Positions 8,858 through 16,579 are shown, counted from the first letter of the stretch. The stretch: DNA of 64,000 nt from Paraherbaspirillum soli (GCF_042654985.1 NZ_JBHSMT010000030.1:76769-140768), one strand, 5' to 3'. The notes: generated by a model from the sequence alone, not told the origin. Numbers and translations: made by a program.

Positions 8858-9063
8858 TAATGCGGCGGCCGCTCGTGCGGAACTTGGCCTTCATTGGCCT
8901 TGTCCGACGCATCCTTGATTTTCCGGGCCAATGCCGCGCACAGGGTTTCCAACTGGTCTATCTTTTGCTGTTGCTGATAGACCAATTTATTCAATTCATC
9001 GAGCAAGTCTTCCTGGTGCGCGAGCTTGCTCTCGATGTCGACGATGCGGTCTTCTGGGTTCAC
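8854..9063 (-). CDS. slyX: SlyX family protein
   Basis: A small coiled-coil protein of 69 residues matching SlyX: D-R-I-V-D-I-E-S-K-L-A-H-Q-E-D-L-L-D-E-L-N near the N-terminus, a Q-Q-Q-Q-K-I-D-Q-L heptad region, and the characteristic P-P-H-Y terminus. The cellular role of SlyX is not established. A GTG start at 9063 is preferred over the farther ATG at 9138 because GGAG lies 8 bp upstream and the resulting length is the family's normal length. It is convergent with the RND pump, with the two stop codons overlapping. Confidence 0.9.
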   Translation of the reverse strand: MNPEDRIVDIESKLAHQEDLLDELNKLVYQQQQKIDQLETLCAALARKIKDASDKANEGQVPHERPPHY

Positions 9064-9152
9064 GGCTGGTACTCCTACGGTTTTTGGCAGCCCAGATGAT
9101 AGCTTAGAGGTGGCCTTAATCGAGGCGTTTATCCGCAAATTGAAAATAGTCT

Positions 9153-9183
9153 TTGACCCTCACGCGACGTCAGTCTCTACCAT
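9153..9183 (+). promoter_or_regulatory. MerR-type promoter with 19-bp spacer
   Basis: TTGACC (9153-9158) and TACCAT (9178-9183) are separated by 19 bp, the over-long spacer that MerR-family activators correct by DNA distortion. The spacer carries an imperfect dyad CTCACG-CGA-CGTCAG centred near 9167. It lies 30 bp upstream of the MerR-family gene at 9214 and probably mediates autoregulation. Confidence 0.7.
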
Positions 9184-9213
9184 TAACTCACGCATAAGAA
9201 GAGGAGTGGTCCG

Positions 9214-10239
9214 ATGTTATTACGAGTAGGAGAGTTAGCCAAACGTTGCGGCTTGACGGTGAGAACCCTTCATTACTACGAAGAGATAGGACTGCTGCTC
9301 CCTTCTGCGCGTTCCGATGCTGGCTATCGGCTGTACAACCGCATCGACATCGCCCGCTTGCACCAGATTCAGGCGATGCGCCGCATGGGGTTGCCGCTGA
9401 CCGAGATCGGAACCATTCTGGCGCGGCCGGATACCTCTCTTTCCACCGTCATCGAACAGCAAATCAATATGCTTGACCGGCAAATCGCGCAGACCGCCAA
9501 TTTGCGCGGCCGGCTGGTCAGGCTGCGTGCGCAGTTCATCGCGGGGAGCGAGCCGGATCTTGCCGATTGGCTGACAACCATGGAGTTAATGACTATGTAC
9601 GACAAATATTTTTCACAGGAAGAACTCGCACAGCTGCCGTTTTTGATGACCAACGAAACAAGGCATTCGGAATGGTCTGCTTTGGTCGCCGAAGTCGATG
9701 CTCTGATGCAAGCTGGCGTCCCTGCTCAGAGCGAGCAGGCGCAGCTGCTGTCCAGGCGCTGGATGTTGATGCTGGAAAGCGATACCGCTGCCAATCCGAA
9801 GTTGCTGGTGCAGCTTAACGCGATGCATCTGAACGAACCGGCGATGCAGGCACAGACCGGCATCTCGTCCGAGATGGCGGACTACGTCCTGGCGGCATTT
9901 GCGGAGAGCAAATTGGTGGTGTATCAAAAATATCTGTCACCCGCCGAGTTTGCTTACATGAGAAAACACTACGGCCAACGGATGAAAGAATGGCCTCCGC
10001 TGATCGCCGAGGTCCGCCAAGAAATGGCGCTGGCCACGGCGCCGGACGATCCCAAGATGCAGCGTCTGGCGCAGCGCTGGCTAGAGCTGTTTCGCGCTTA
10101 TGCCGGCGACGATCCTGCGACCCACTTGAAAATTCGAAACGCCCTTGCAAACGAGCCGAGCTTGTTGGCAGGCACCTGGGTCACGCCCGAGGTGACGGCG
10201 TTTCTTGGCAAAGCGATGGCTAGTCTGAGCGCGGCTTAA
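9214..10239 (+). CDS. MerR family transcriptional regulator with TipAS-like C-terminal domain
   Basis: A 341-residue regulator. Residues 1-70 form a MerR winged helix-turn-helix (L-R-V-G-E-L-A-K-R-C-G-L-T-V-R-T-L-H-Y-Y-E-E-I-G-L-L), followed by a coiled-coil dimerisation helix (about 75-115). The C-terminal 200 residues contain two related segments with M-x-x-Y-x-K-Y-F-S and the W-x-x-L-x-x-E-V pattern seen in TipAS-like antibiotic-sensing domains, possibly duplicated (a K-Y-L-S-P-A-E element recurs near residue 240). RBS AAGAGGAG is 11 bp upstream. The inferred role is ligand-activated control of its own promoter and perhaps of drug resistance. The RND operon nearby is not obviously under this promoter. 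Confidence 0.87.
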   Translation: MLLRVGELAKRCGLTVRTLHYYEEIGLLLPSARSDAGYRLYNRIDIARLHQIQAMRRMGLPLTEIGTILARPDTSLSTVIEQQINMLDRQIAQTANLRGRLVRLRAQFIAGSEPDLADWLTTMELMTMYDKYFSQEELAQLPFLMTNETRHSEWSALVAEVDALMQAGVPAQSEQAQLLSRRWMLMLESDTAANPKLLVQLNAMHLNEPAMQAQTGISSEMADYVLAAFAESKLVVYQKYLSPAEFAYMRKHYGQRMKEWPPLIAEVRQEMALATAPDDPKMQRLAQRWLELFRAYAGDDPATHLKIRNALANEPSLLAGTWVTPEVTAFLGKAMASLSAA

Positions 10240-10249
10240 GCGCAGTGTT

Positions 10250-10271
10250 GGTTGGGCTGCAAAGCCCAACC
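10250..10271 (+). terminator. Hairpin after the MerR gene, weak intrinsic terminator
   Basis: GGTTGGGC, a 6-nt loop and GCCCAACC form an 8-bp stem followed by GTTTTC. It is placed 10 bp after the MerR stop codon. The short T-tract makes it a weak terminator candidate. Confidence 0.5.
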
Positions 10272-10311
10272 GTTTTCAAATCGCTGGAGCCAGCCCGAGA
10301 TGCGTAGATGC

Positions 10312-10427
10312 GTAGGTCGGAAAAGCGTAGCGCCTTCCGACGGCGTGAATCGCATCAGCCGGTCAAGCCCTTGGCTCTTTTCGGCGATGCATCCAACGTC
10401 GGAAGGCGCTGCGCTTTTCCGACCTAC
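10312..10427. repeat. Palindromic intergenic repeat, family A copy 1
   Basis: An element of 116 bp with inverted ends (GTAGGTCGG ... CCGACCTAC). Each half carries the block GGAAAAGCGTAGCGCCTTCC or its inverse, so each end folds into its own hairpin. Related copies lie at 29006-29101 and 34725-34820. Located between the MerR gene and the small gene at 10433. Confidence 0.85.
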
Positions 10428-10432
10428 TTGAC

Positions 10433-10795
10433 TTAACGACGCTCTTTCAAGTGCTTGGCATTACGACGCTCAATATCCTCAACGGCCGTTTCCGCCAGAT
10501 CGCCGCAAGCGTCGATCGCAAACAACATCAACCGCTCGCGGGCGGTGACGCTCAGCAGCGGCGGGTGTGCCGGGTCGGCATAAATGCCGCTGGCCAGGTC
10601 GGTGGCGTGGATCAGTTCCAGACAGGTTTGGATGCCCAAGCAGTAGTTTTTGGTTTTGGATGAGCGTAGCGCGTCCGCATCGTGCCGCAACGCTTCGACC
10701 AGCCAGGAGAACGGCTTGTGCAGGGCTTCGGGTTCAGGTGTGTCGCGTACAGGTGGGAAGATGAAAGTTTGATCCGGCTTTTTGGCATAGGTCAT
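10433..10795 (-). CDS. Small protein of a three-member family under a C4-like RNA leader (copy 1)
   Basis: A 120-residue soluble protein of unknown function. Its core, P-F-S-W-L-V-E-A-L-R-H-D-A-D, then G-I-Q-T-C-L-E-L-I-H-A-T-D-L-A, then P-P-L-L-S-V and a helical tail, is shared in the same order with the proteins at 47043-47387 and 63516-63860, so the three are paralogues. The predicted structure is helical; there is no signal peptide or membrane segment. ATG 10795 is chosen because AAAGGAG stands 6 bp upstream and conservation begins after it, although the frame is open farther. The upstream 280 bp carry a promoter, a terminator and a structured RNA (10846-11074). The tail is basic (K-H-L-K-E-R-R), unlike the other two. 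I do not recognise a named domain. Confidence 0.8.
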   Translation of the reverse strand: MTYAKKPDQTFIFPPVRDTPEPEALHKPFSWLVEALRHDADALRSSKTKNYCLGIQTCLELIHATDLASGIYADPAHPPLLSVTARERLMLFAIDACGDLAETAVEDIERRNAKHLKERR

Positions 10796-10845
10796 GCGGG
10801 CTCCTTTTGCGGCGGGTTTTCCGCCCTTCATCGGCTGACGAAGGA

Positions 10846-10928
10846 GGCGGGCGCAAGGCAGGGGTAAGAAACCGGCGTGGAGCACCATAAACCGGCAGGG
10901 CCCGAAGCCCTCCCTACCAAGGCCCGCC
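10846..10928 (-). ncRNA. C4 antisense RNA-like structured element (copy 1)
   Basis: An element of 83 nt closed by GGCGGGC/GCCCGCC (10922-10928 with 10846-10852). Inside are GGTAGGGAGGGC-TTC-GGGCCCTGCC and a second hairpin loop between two CCGGTTT blocks (about 10874-10888). This order matches the C4/P4 CI RNA motif and the copy at 47437-47512; the closing stem differs in sequence but keeps pairing. The loop holds GCTCC, complementary to GGAGC at the downstream ribosome binding site. Complementarity to the leader upstream of the terminator is only partial here (GGCGT and ACCA blocks). Confidence 0.7.
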
Positions 10929-10958
10929 ATAGAAGACGCACATTGATAGGGGCAGACG

Positions 10959-10980
10959 AAAAAAAACCGCTCGGGAGCGG
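10959..10980 (-). terminator. Intrinsic terminator inside the leader of copy 1
   Basis: CCGCTCCCGAGCGG is followed by eight T on the minus strand. It lies between the promoter at 11046-11074 and the C4-like RNA, so it would stop transcription about 80 nt after initiation unless read through. A like-placed terminator is present at 47539-47560. Confidence 0.8.
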
Positions 10981-11045
10981 CTGTCTGCCCGGTACATCCA
11001 CAACTCTGGTTCTTACGCCAGGCCGCTTTTTCTTGCGACGAAAGG

Positions 11046-11074
11046 AAGATAGCGCAGTTCTTATTGAAATTCAA
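11046..11074 (-). promoter_or_regulatory. Sigma70-like promoter of the small-gene leader (copy 1)
   Basis: On the minus strand TTGAAT (11074-11069) and TATCTT (11051-11046) are separated by exactly 17 bp. It points at the terminator, the C4-like RNA and the gene at 10433-10795. Confidence 0.65.
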
Positions 11075-11133
11075 ACACTATTTTTGCTGTCGACGACGCT
11101 GGCAATCGGAGCGACCGCAAACTGTAGCTCACC

Positions 11134-11183
11134 GGGGTCAGAGTTTTTTTACGCGGGTTTTTGCGTAAAAAAACTCTGACCCC
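11134..11183. repeat. Perfect inverted repeat with GGGGTCAGAG ends
   Basis: Two 21-nt arms (11134-11154 and 11163-11183) are exact inverse complements around an 8-nt spacer and begin with GGGGTCAGAG. The run of seven T next to ACGC in each arm lets it act as a bidirectional hairpin. Arms of this type are common as dispersed REP-like units in betaproteobacteria and are sometimes linked to TnpA(REP) enzymes; no such enzyme is in the window. The rest of 11184-11408 shows no gene. Confidence 0.8.
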
Positions 11184-11408
11184 GCTGAGCGGACTACGGA
11201 GTGAAGACGGTTGTATTCGTGTGTCGTTACTTAAAACGGCCACTACTCCGTAGCCCGTCACTCAGAAACTGAAGTCAGTCCCACCACGACGAACAATTCA
11301 TCCACTTCTGCACTGATATACTCCGCCCCACTTTGCCGTGCGAATCACCGCGTTCAGTTATCGCGTGAAGCCAAAACCTAATCATTCCATCGAACGTAGA
11401 ACTTACAA

Positions 11409-11738
11409 ATGACGCGTGACCAGACAACGGCATTAATGAACAACACAAAGTGGAATGAAATCCGCCTTGCCATGAACGCCATTTGCCCATCACCACAATA
11501 CAGAACACAGTGCATTGATAACCAATATGTGTCCGGCTGGGACCATGACTGGCTTTATCACTTCCCTATTGGCGGTTACGACGGTATCGAGTGGCTAGAG
11601 ATTTCATGCGATACACCGCAACAAAAAGCCGCCGTTCTGAAGGCTTTATGCACCATTCATGTGCCAGGAAAATGCTCCGGAAACGGGTGCTTTGTCTATG
11701 GCTACGGAACTGTGGGCAGCGTAATTAACTACCTATAA
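11409..11738 (+). CDS. DUF6678 family protein
   Basis: A 109-residue cytoplasmic protein. The pattern M-N-N-T-K-W-N-E-I-R-L-A-M, then S-G-W-D-H-D-W-L-Y-H-F-P, then I-E-W-L-E-I fits DUF6678. The function is unknown; small proteins of this kind often occur among polymorphic-toxin immunity genes, and the PAAR relic 0.85 kb away is consistent with that, but no toxin is next to it. Start is ATG 11409; ATG 11436 just before the conserved block is an alternative. No clear ribosome binding site is seen for either. Confidence 0.7.
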   Translation: MTRDQTTALMNNTKWNEIRLAMNAICPSPQYRTQCIDNQYVSGWDHDWLYHFPIGGYDGIEWLEISCDTPQQKAAVLKALCTIHVPGKCSGNGCFVYGYGTVGSVINYL

Positions 11739-11799
11739 CGCCAACAAATCACCCGACTGCTCTAATGCAGACATTGCACTTGATTGATGACTCAGGAAT

Positions 11800-12267
11800 T
11801 CAATCGCCACTGGCAATCTGGTCTAGAACATATTTGAGCCAGATGTCATCTGAACCGCCAATTTCTTCGTATTGTTTTGTATCCGGCGCTATGCCAAACA
11901 AAACCAGATAAGTTTTCCCTGGCGTGAAAGCCGGTGGAATTACGGAGCAGTCACCATTGATACCAAGACGCCCCGAACCTTTCCAAAAATTGCCTTCTGA
12001 ATGACCGCTGAAGTTTGTCATCCAATCACCAGCTTTAGGTAGTCGGCAAGTTATTCGCAAGTCTTCCGGAGTTCGCCCTTTGAGGGTTCGAACAACTTTA
12101 AATTGACACTCTTCGCGTACTGTTGTCGGGGCGATTGCCTGCAACAATACAATCGAACTCGCCTCACGAACCAATGCATTATGAGGGCGGCCTGCATTCG
12201 GCGGCATGGTGAAGCATGCTAACGAATTGCTGCTTATAAGCACAAAAGAAAGCAACCAACTCCTCAT
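11800..12267 (-). CDS. Exported protein of unknown function
   Basis: With ATG 12267 the protein has 155 residues and opens with a signal peptide, M-R-S-W-L-L-S-F-V-L-I-S-S-N-S-L-A-C; the final L-A-C may be a lipobox. The mature part has a beta-rich look, with E-C-Q-F-K-V-V-R-T-L-K-G near residue 70 and P-G-K-T-Y-L-V-L-F-G near 125, a layout seen in small periplasmic proteins with an OB-like or NTR-like fold (inference). Longer in-frame starts at 12327 and 12387 lack any export signal. No ribosome binding site decides the matter. It is isolated, with no close neighbour. Confidence 0.55.
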   Translation of the reverse strand: MRSWLLSFVLISSNSLACFTMPPNAGRPHNALVREASSIVLLQAIAPTTVREECQFKVVRTLKGRTPEDLRITCRLPKAGDWMTNFSGHSEGNFWKGSGRLGINGDCSVIPPAFTPGKTYLVLFGIAPDTKQYEEIGGSDDIWLKYVLDQIASGD

Positions 12268-12586
12268 TCGCCACCTGCCCCCGCTGACTTCGTTGAGTGA
12301 GGTTCCATTGCCTACTTTTACATTCATGACTTCACGCTTTGAGCATTGCGACATTGCAATGCCCGCGATTATAGTTGCTCGTCTCACTGGCTATGCGGCG
12401 AAGAGCGAAGAACTTCGCACCAAACATTGTGCGAGTTCTCGATAGCCTGGAGCCGGATGATATGTTGCAAGACAATTTAAGAATTTCACCAATTGCCAAT
12501 TGTGCATTTCCTGACTAGCATCCCGAATCTTGAAAACCGATTAACGATTCGCGCGCAAGGCATAGTGAGCGCACAGGAGAAACTTG

Positions 12587-12691
12587 ATGGCAAAACCAGC
12601 AGCAAGGGTCGGCGACCCGCTGTCGCACGGCGGCAGCATCATCAAAGGTTCATCCAATGTCTTCATCAACAGATTCTGTTTTGGGCAATAG
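12587..12691 (+). pseudogene. Truncated PAAR-domain gene
   Basis: From ATG 12587, with AGGAGA 6 bp upstream, 34 codons read M-A-K-P-A-A-R-V-G-D-P-L-S-H-G-G-S-I-I-K-G-S-S-N-V-F-I-N-R and then a TAG. This is the exact N-terminus of PAAR proteins that cap the spike of type VI secretion systems. About 60 further PAAR residues and any toxin domain are missing. The break falls where the sequence runs into the membrane-protein gene at 12693. It is a remnant of a T6SS effector cassette, perhaps still translated as a leader peptide. Confidence 0.85.
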
Positions 12692-12692
12692 C

Positions 12693-13034
12693 ATGAGGCG
12701 ATTTACAGCTGCCTTCTCAGGCTTTGCATTTGGGTTATTTTTATCGTGGCTCTGTCTCTATAGTTTTAGCCACATTAATTGGCCAGTATCAAACATACCC
12801 GTTCAAGGGTGCAACGACATTGAGCATTGTCAAAAGCACTGGTGGACATATCCTTTGTTCTTCGGAACATTATTCGGACCGGCCATATTTTTTGGATTGC
12901 TAAATGCAATGGCATGGAGACATTGGGCAGCACACAAGTGGGTATCGGTTTTTGGGTTATTCGTAGTACTGACGGTCGCTTTTTATTCGCTAGGGTATCT
13001 GGTCCCACTGCTGCGTGGATACCTGGGGCACTGA
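12693..13034 (+). CDS. Small membrane protein coupled to a PAAR relic
   Basis: A 113-residue protein from ATG 12693 with three likely membrane helices: residues 5-27, about 50-70 (F-F-G-T-L-F-G-P-A-I-F-F-G-L-L) and about 82-103. There is a periplasmic loop with C-N-D-I-E-H-C between helices 1 and 2. The ATG lies 1 bp after the stop of the truncated PAAR frame, which suggests translational coupling. An in-frame ATG at 12657 inside the PAAR relic is possible. Immunity proteins to membrane-active T6SS toxins have this build and place, so an orphan immunity protein is a reasonable inference. From 12268 to 12586 upstream I see no gene. Confidence 0.6.
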   Translation: MRRFTAAFSGFAFGLFLSWLCLYSFSHINWPVSNIPVQGCNDIEHCQKHWWTYPLFFGTLFGPAIFFGLLNAMAWRHWAAHKWVSVFGLFVVLTVAFYSLGYLVPLLRGYLGH

Positions 13035-13163
13035 CAATCCCTACGACGGGTAGGAGAACTACAGGCGAGGCGGGAATTTTGCTTAAGTAAGCAGAGCCGC
13101 TCGGTCATCCACACATGCGAACGACCGCGGTCAAAGGGGCATTACAAGACTAAGGGAGTTGCA

Positions 13164-13502
13164 TCAAACCGCGTCAGGACCGGTTTCGCCAGTACGGATA
13201 CGAATAACCTGTTCGACATTGCGCACGAAAATCTTGCCGTCGCCGATCTTGCCGGTGCGGGCCGCCTTGATGATGGCATCCACTGCGCTCTCGGCCAGCG
13301 CATCGTCGATCACCAGTTCGACTTTTACTTTCGGCAGGAAATCAACCACGTATTCGGCGCCGCGATACAGCTCGGTATGCCCTTTTTGGCGGCCAAAGCC
13401 TTTGACTTCAGTCACGGTCAGGCCGGTCACGCCGACTTCCGCCAGCGCTTCACGGACCTCATCCAGCTTGAAGGGTTTGATAACGGCAGTAATTTGTTTC
13501 AT
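13164..13502 (-). CDS. glnB: Nitrogen regulatory protein P-II
   Basis: A 112-residue P-II signal protein that reports 2-oxoglutarate and glutamine status to NtrB, GlnE and other targets in the cytosol. The sequence starts M-K-Q-I-T-A-V-I-K-P-F-K-L-D-E-V. The T-loop contains G-H-T-E-L-Y-R-G-A-E-Y with the uridylylation tyrosine at position 51, and the B-loop contains T-G-K-I-G-D-G-K-I-F-V. It lies downstream of nadE on the same strand with about 110 bp between, an arrangement usual in betaproteobacteria for glnB rather than the amtB-linked glnK. RBS AAGGAG precedes the ATG. Confidence 0.92.
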   Translation of the reverse strand: MKQITAVIKPFKLDEVREALAEVGVTGLTVTEVKGFGRQKGHTELYRGAEYVVDFLPKVKVELVIDDALAESAVDAIIKAARTGKIGDGKIFVRNVEQVIRIRTGETGPDAV

Positions 13503-13612
13503 GGCAGTTCTCCTTTAGGCAATAAACATTAATCTTCGCATCGTATTCACGGGCACAAAACGACAACCTTACGACAAAAGCCGCCACCGCATCAAGGCGT
13601 GGCCTATCAATA

Positions 13613-15226
13613 TCAATCGCGGAACTTGGACGTAATCGGATAACGCCAATCGCGGCCAAAAGCGCGGTGCGTGACCCGGATCCCGACCGGGGCCTGACGC
13701 CGCTTGTATTCGTTGATCTTGATCAGCCGGGTAATGCGCTCGATATCTTCGCGGCGATAACCAGCTGCTGCTATCTCGTCCGCGCTGCGATTTTCTTCCA
13801 TGTACATCTGCATGATTGCGTCCAGCACTTCATACGGCGGCAGCGAATCCTGGTCGGTCTGGTCGGGCCGCAACTCGGCCGATGGGGCGCGGGTCAGGAT
13901 GCGGGTCGGGATCACCTCGGACAGCGTATTGCGGTACGCACACAAGCGATACACCAGCGTCTTGGCAATATCCTTGATCACCGCAAAGCCGCCCGCCATG
14001 TCACCATACAGGGTGCAATAGCCGACCGCCATCTCGCTCTTGTTACCGGTGGTCAGCACAATCGAGCCGAATTTATTCGACAGCGCCATCAGCAGGGTGC
14101 CGCGAATCCGCGCCTGGATGTTTTCTTCCGTGGTGTCCTCGGCCAGCCCCTGGAACTCGTTTGCCAGCGTCCCCTTGAACGCCATAAAGCAGTCGTTGAT
14201 CGCTATTTCGTCATAGCGCACACCGAGGCGCTGCACCATGTCGCGCGAATCGACCCATGAAATTTGGGCGGTATACGGCGACGGCATCATGATGCAGCGG
14301 ACTTTGTCGGCGCCCAGCGCATCGACCGCAATCGCCAAGGTCAGCGCCGAATCGACGCCGCCCGACAAGCCGAGCAAGACGCTGGGGAAACCGTTTTTGC
14401 CGACATAGTCGCTGACCCCCAGCACCAGCGCCTGATACACCTGCGCCTCGACCGACAGCTCGGATGCGATTTGGGCAGGCAGCGGTGCCGCACCGTCGAA
14501 TTCGACAATCTGCAAATCCTCCTGCGCGTGCTGCAGTCGGGCCGCGATCCGGCCCTGCTGATCCAGCACGAAGGAATTGCCGTCGAAAATCAATTCATCC
14601 TGGCCGCCGATCAGGTTGGCGTAGACCAGCGACAAGCCCTGCGCGGTGACATTGGCGCGCATCACGTCATAACGCAGATGCTGTTTGTTCATGTGATAAG
14701 GCGAGCCGTTCGGGACCAGCAACACTTGCGCGCCGGCGGCACGGGCGCGGGCCGGAGCATGCGCGAACCAGGTGTCCTCGCAAATATTCAAGCCGAAGCG
14801 GACGCCCTTGACGTCAAACACCAGCGGCGCATCGGCCGATGAAAAATAACGTTTCTCGTCAAACACCGCGTCGTTCGGCAATTCATATTTGCGATAAGTG
14901 CCGAGCACGCGACCGTTGACCAGCACCGATGCCGCGTTGAAGCGCGACCCATCCTGCAGCAGCGGATGGCCGACCACCACATGCAGATCGCGCAGCTCGG
15001 CCAGATCGGCGCTCAAGGCCGTCAACGCCTCTGCCGTTTTTGCGTAGAATGCCTGACGCAGCAACAAATCCTCGGGCGGATAGCCGACCAGCGACAATTC
15101 CGGCGTCAATACGATATCGGCGCCCTGCTCGGCGGCGCGGCGTGCAAATGCGGCGATTTTGGCGCGATTGCCGGCGAGGTCGCCGACGGTACTATTGATT
15201 TGGGCGATGGCGACTTTAACTGTCAT
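13613..15226 (-). CDS. nadE: NAD+ synthase, glutamine-dependent
   Basis: A 537-residue two-domain enzyme that amidates nicotinic acid adenine dinucleotide with glutamine to give NAD+. The N-terminal CN-hydrolase glutaminase (residues 1-250) shows T-P-E-L-S-L-V-G-Y-P-P-E-D, R-K-Y-E-L-P-N and N-I-C-E-D, which supply the Glu-Lys-Cys triad. The C-terminal synthetase has the P-loop L-G-L-S-G-G-V-D-S-A at about residue 290 and T-G-N-K-S-E-M-A-V-G-Y. ATG 15226 (M-T-V-K-V-A-I-A-Q-I-N) is the family start; the frame remains open upstream but lacks homology. It is followed by glnB and is divergent from the FemAB-like gene. Confidence 0.95.
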   Translation of the reverse strand: MTVKVAIAQINSTVGDLAGNRAKIAAFARRAAEQGADIVLTPELSLVGYPPEDLLLRQAFYAKTAEALTALSADLAELRDLHVVVGHPLLQDGSRFNAASVLVNGRVLGTYRKYELPNDAVFDEKRYFSSADAPLVFDVKGVRFGLNICEDTWFAHAPARARAAGAQVLLVPNGSPYHMNKQHLRYDVMRANVTAQGLSLVYANLIGGQDELIFDGNSFVLDQQGRIAARLQHAQEDLQIVEFDGAAPLPAQIASELSVEAQVYQALVLGVSDYVGKNGFPSVLLGLSGGVDSALTLAIAVDALGADKVRCIMMPSPYTAQISWVDSRDMVQRLGVRYDEIAINDCFMAFKGTLANEFQGLAEDTTEENIQARIRGTLLMALSNKFGSIVLTTGNKSEMAVGYCTLYGDMAGGFAVIKDIAKTLVYRLCAYRNTLSEVIPTRILTRAPSAELRPDQTDQDSLPPYEVLDAIMQMYMEENRSADEIAAAGYRREDIERITRLIKINEYKRRQAPVGIRVTHRAFGRDWRYPITSKFRD

Positions 15227-15290
15227 GGCGATAAGGTAATGGCAACGAGTTTGTGAATGAAGTAATGAAACCGGGCAATGAAACGAAGCG

Positions 15291-16526
15291 ATGAATACAG
15301 CTAAAGATCCAGAAGGTGTTGTCGACAATGTTGCCAATCATGTCTTTAATGAAGCTAGCAACGAAGCTGATAATTATCGCACGTGTATCGTTTCTTCCCT
15401 GAGCGAAATCGGCCAGTCCGCATGGGATGAATTGCTAGACTTGCAAGCCGACGCCAATCCCTTCCTGTCATTCGCCTTCCTGCATGCACTGCATGAAAGC
15501 GGCTGTGCCTCCGAGAAATCCGGCTGGCAGCCGCAGTACCTGACGTTGTGGGACGACACTAGCGACAACCCGCAGTTGCTGGCAGCGCTGCCGCTGTATG
15601 CCAAATACCATTCTTACGGCGAATACGTGTTCGATTGGGCCTGGGCCGATGCCTATCAGCGCAGCGGGCTGGAGTATTACCCCAAGCTGCTGTCGGCCAT
15701 CCCGTTCACGCCGGTCACCGGCAGTCGACTGCTGGCGCGCAATGCGGCGGCCGCTGCGGCTTTGATCGCGGCGCTGCAGCGACTGCGCCAGGACAGCCAG
15801 ACCTCCTCCACCCATATTCTGTATCCGCCCGCCGAGCAGGCCAGCGCGTTGCAACGGGCCGGCTTTCTGCTGCGCAGTGGGGTGCAATTCCACTGGCTCA
15901 ATCCCGGTTATCGCGACTTCGATGAGTTTCTCGACACGCTGGAACGCAAGAAGCGCAAAAATATCCGCGCCGAGCGGCGCAAAGTGGCCGATGCCGGCAT
16001 CAACTTCCGGCACGTGCGCGGCGTCGATGCATCCGAAGCCGACTGGCGATTTTTCAACCGCTGCTATCGGCATACCTACGCGGCGCATCATTCAACGCCC
16101 TACCTGAACCTGGATTTCTTCCTGCGCATCGGCGCCGCCATGCCACGCAATATTTTGCTGATCGTGGCTGAGCGCGACGGTCGACCGATTGCGTCGTCGT
16201 TGTTGATCCATACCGAGCAAACCTTGTACGGCCGCTATTGGGGCGCGATGGAAGAAGTCCCCTGCCTGCATTTTGAGACCGCCTATTACCAGCCGCTGGA
16301 GTTTTGTATCGCACAAAAAATCCAGTGTTTTGAAGGCGGCGCCCAGGGCGAACATAAAATGGCGCGCGGTTTCCTGCCGCAAAAAACCTGGTCCGCGCAT
16401 TGGCTGGCGCATCCTGATTTTTCCGACGCGGTGGCGAATTTCCTGGCGCGCGAAACGAACGGCATCGAAGCTTATATGGATGAGTTGAACGACCGCAATC
16501 CGTTTCGCACCGCCCCATCCGCCTGA
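15291..16526 (+). CDS. FemAB-like/GNAT family protein (DUF482 type)
   Basis: A 411-residue cytoplasmic protein matching the peptidogalycan biosynthesis/recognition family (FemAB_like, formerly DUF482). Conserved elements include A-W-A-D-A-Y-x-x-S-G-L-E-Y-Y-P-K-L, K-K-R-K-N-I-R-A-E-R-R-K-V, and the C-terminal acyltransferase-like H-F-E-T-A-Y-Y-Q-P-L-E-F-C-I and F-E-G-G-A-Q-G-E-H-K. It probably transfers an acyl or aminoacyl group, but the acceptor is unknown. The N-terminal 25 residues before the conserved part are asparagine-rich and the start may be later. It is divergent from nadE and followed by eamA on the same strand. Confidence 0.85.
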   Translation: MNTAKDPEGVVDNVANHVFNEASNEADNYRTCIVSSLSEIGQSAWDELLDLQADANPFLSFAFLHALHESGCASEKSGWQPQYLTLWDDTSDNPQLLAALPLYAKYHSYGEYVFDWAWADAYQRSGLEYYPKLLSAIPFTPVTGSRLLARNAAAAAALIAALQRLRQDSQTSSTHILYPPAEQASALQRAGFLLRSGVQFHWLNPGYRDFDEFLDTLERKKRKNIRAERRKVADAGINFRHVRGVDASEADWRFFNRCYRHTYAAHHSTPYLNLDFFLRIGAAMPRNILLIVAERDGRPIASSLLIHTEQTLYGRYWGAMEEVPCLHFETAYYQPLEFCIAQKIQCFEGGAQGEHKMARGFLPQKTWSAHWLAHPDFSDAVANFLARETNGIEAYMDELNDRNPFRTAPSA

Positions 16527-16579
16527 CCAAGACGTCACTGCCACCACCGATTTCATCACTACCCGCACCCGACCACGCC

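Noticed and set aside
9064..9138. A 94-residue version of SlyX from ATG 9138
   Set aside because: The GTG at 9063 has a good ribosome site and gives the normal family length.
10796..11074. An N-terminal extension of small gene copy 1 by 93 codons
   Set aside because: The extension is the translated C4-like RNA and terminator; the strong ribosome site and family alignment place the start at 10795.
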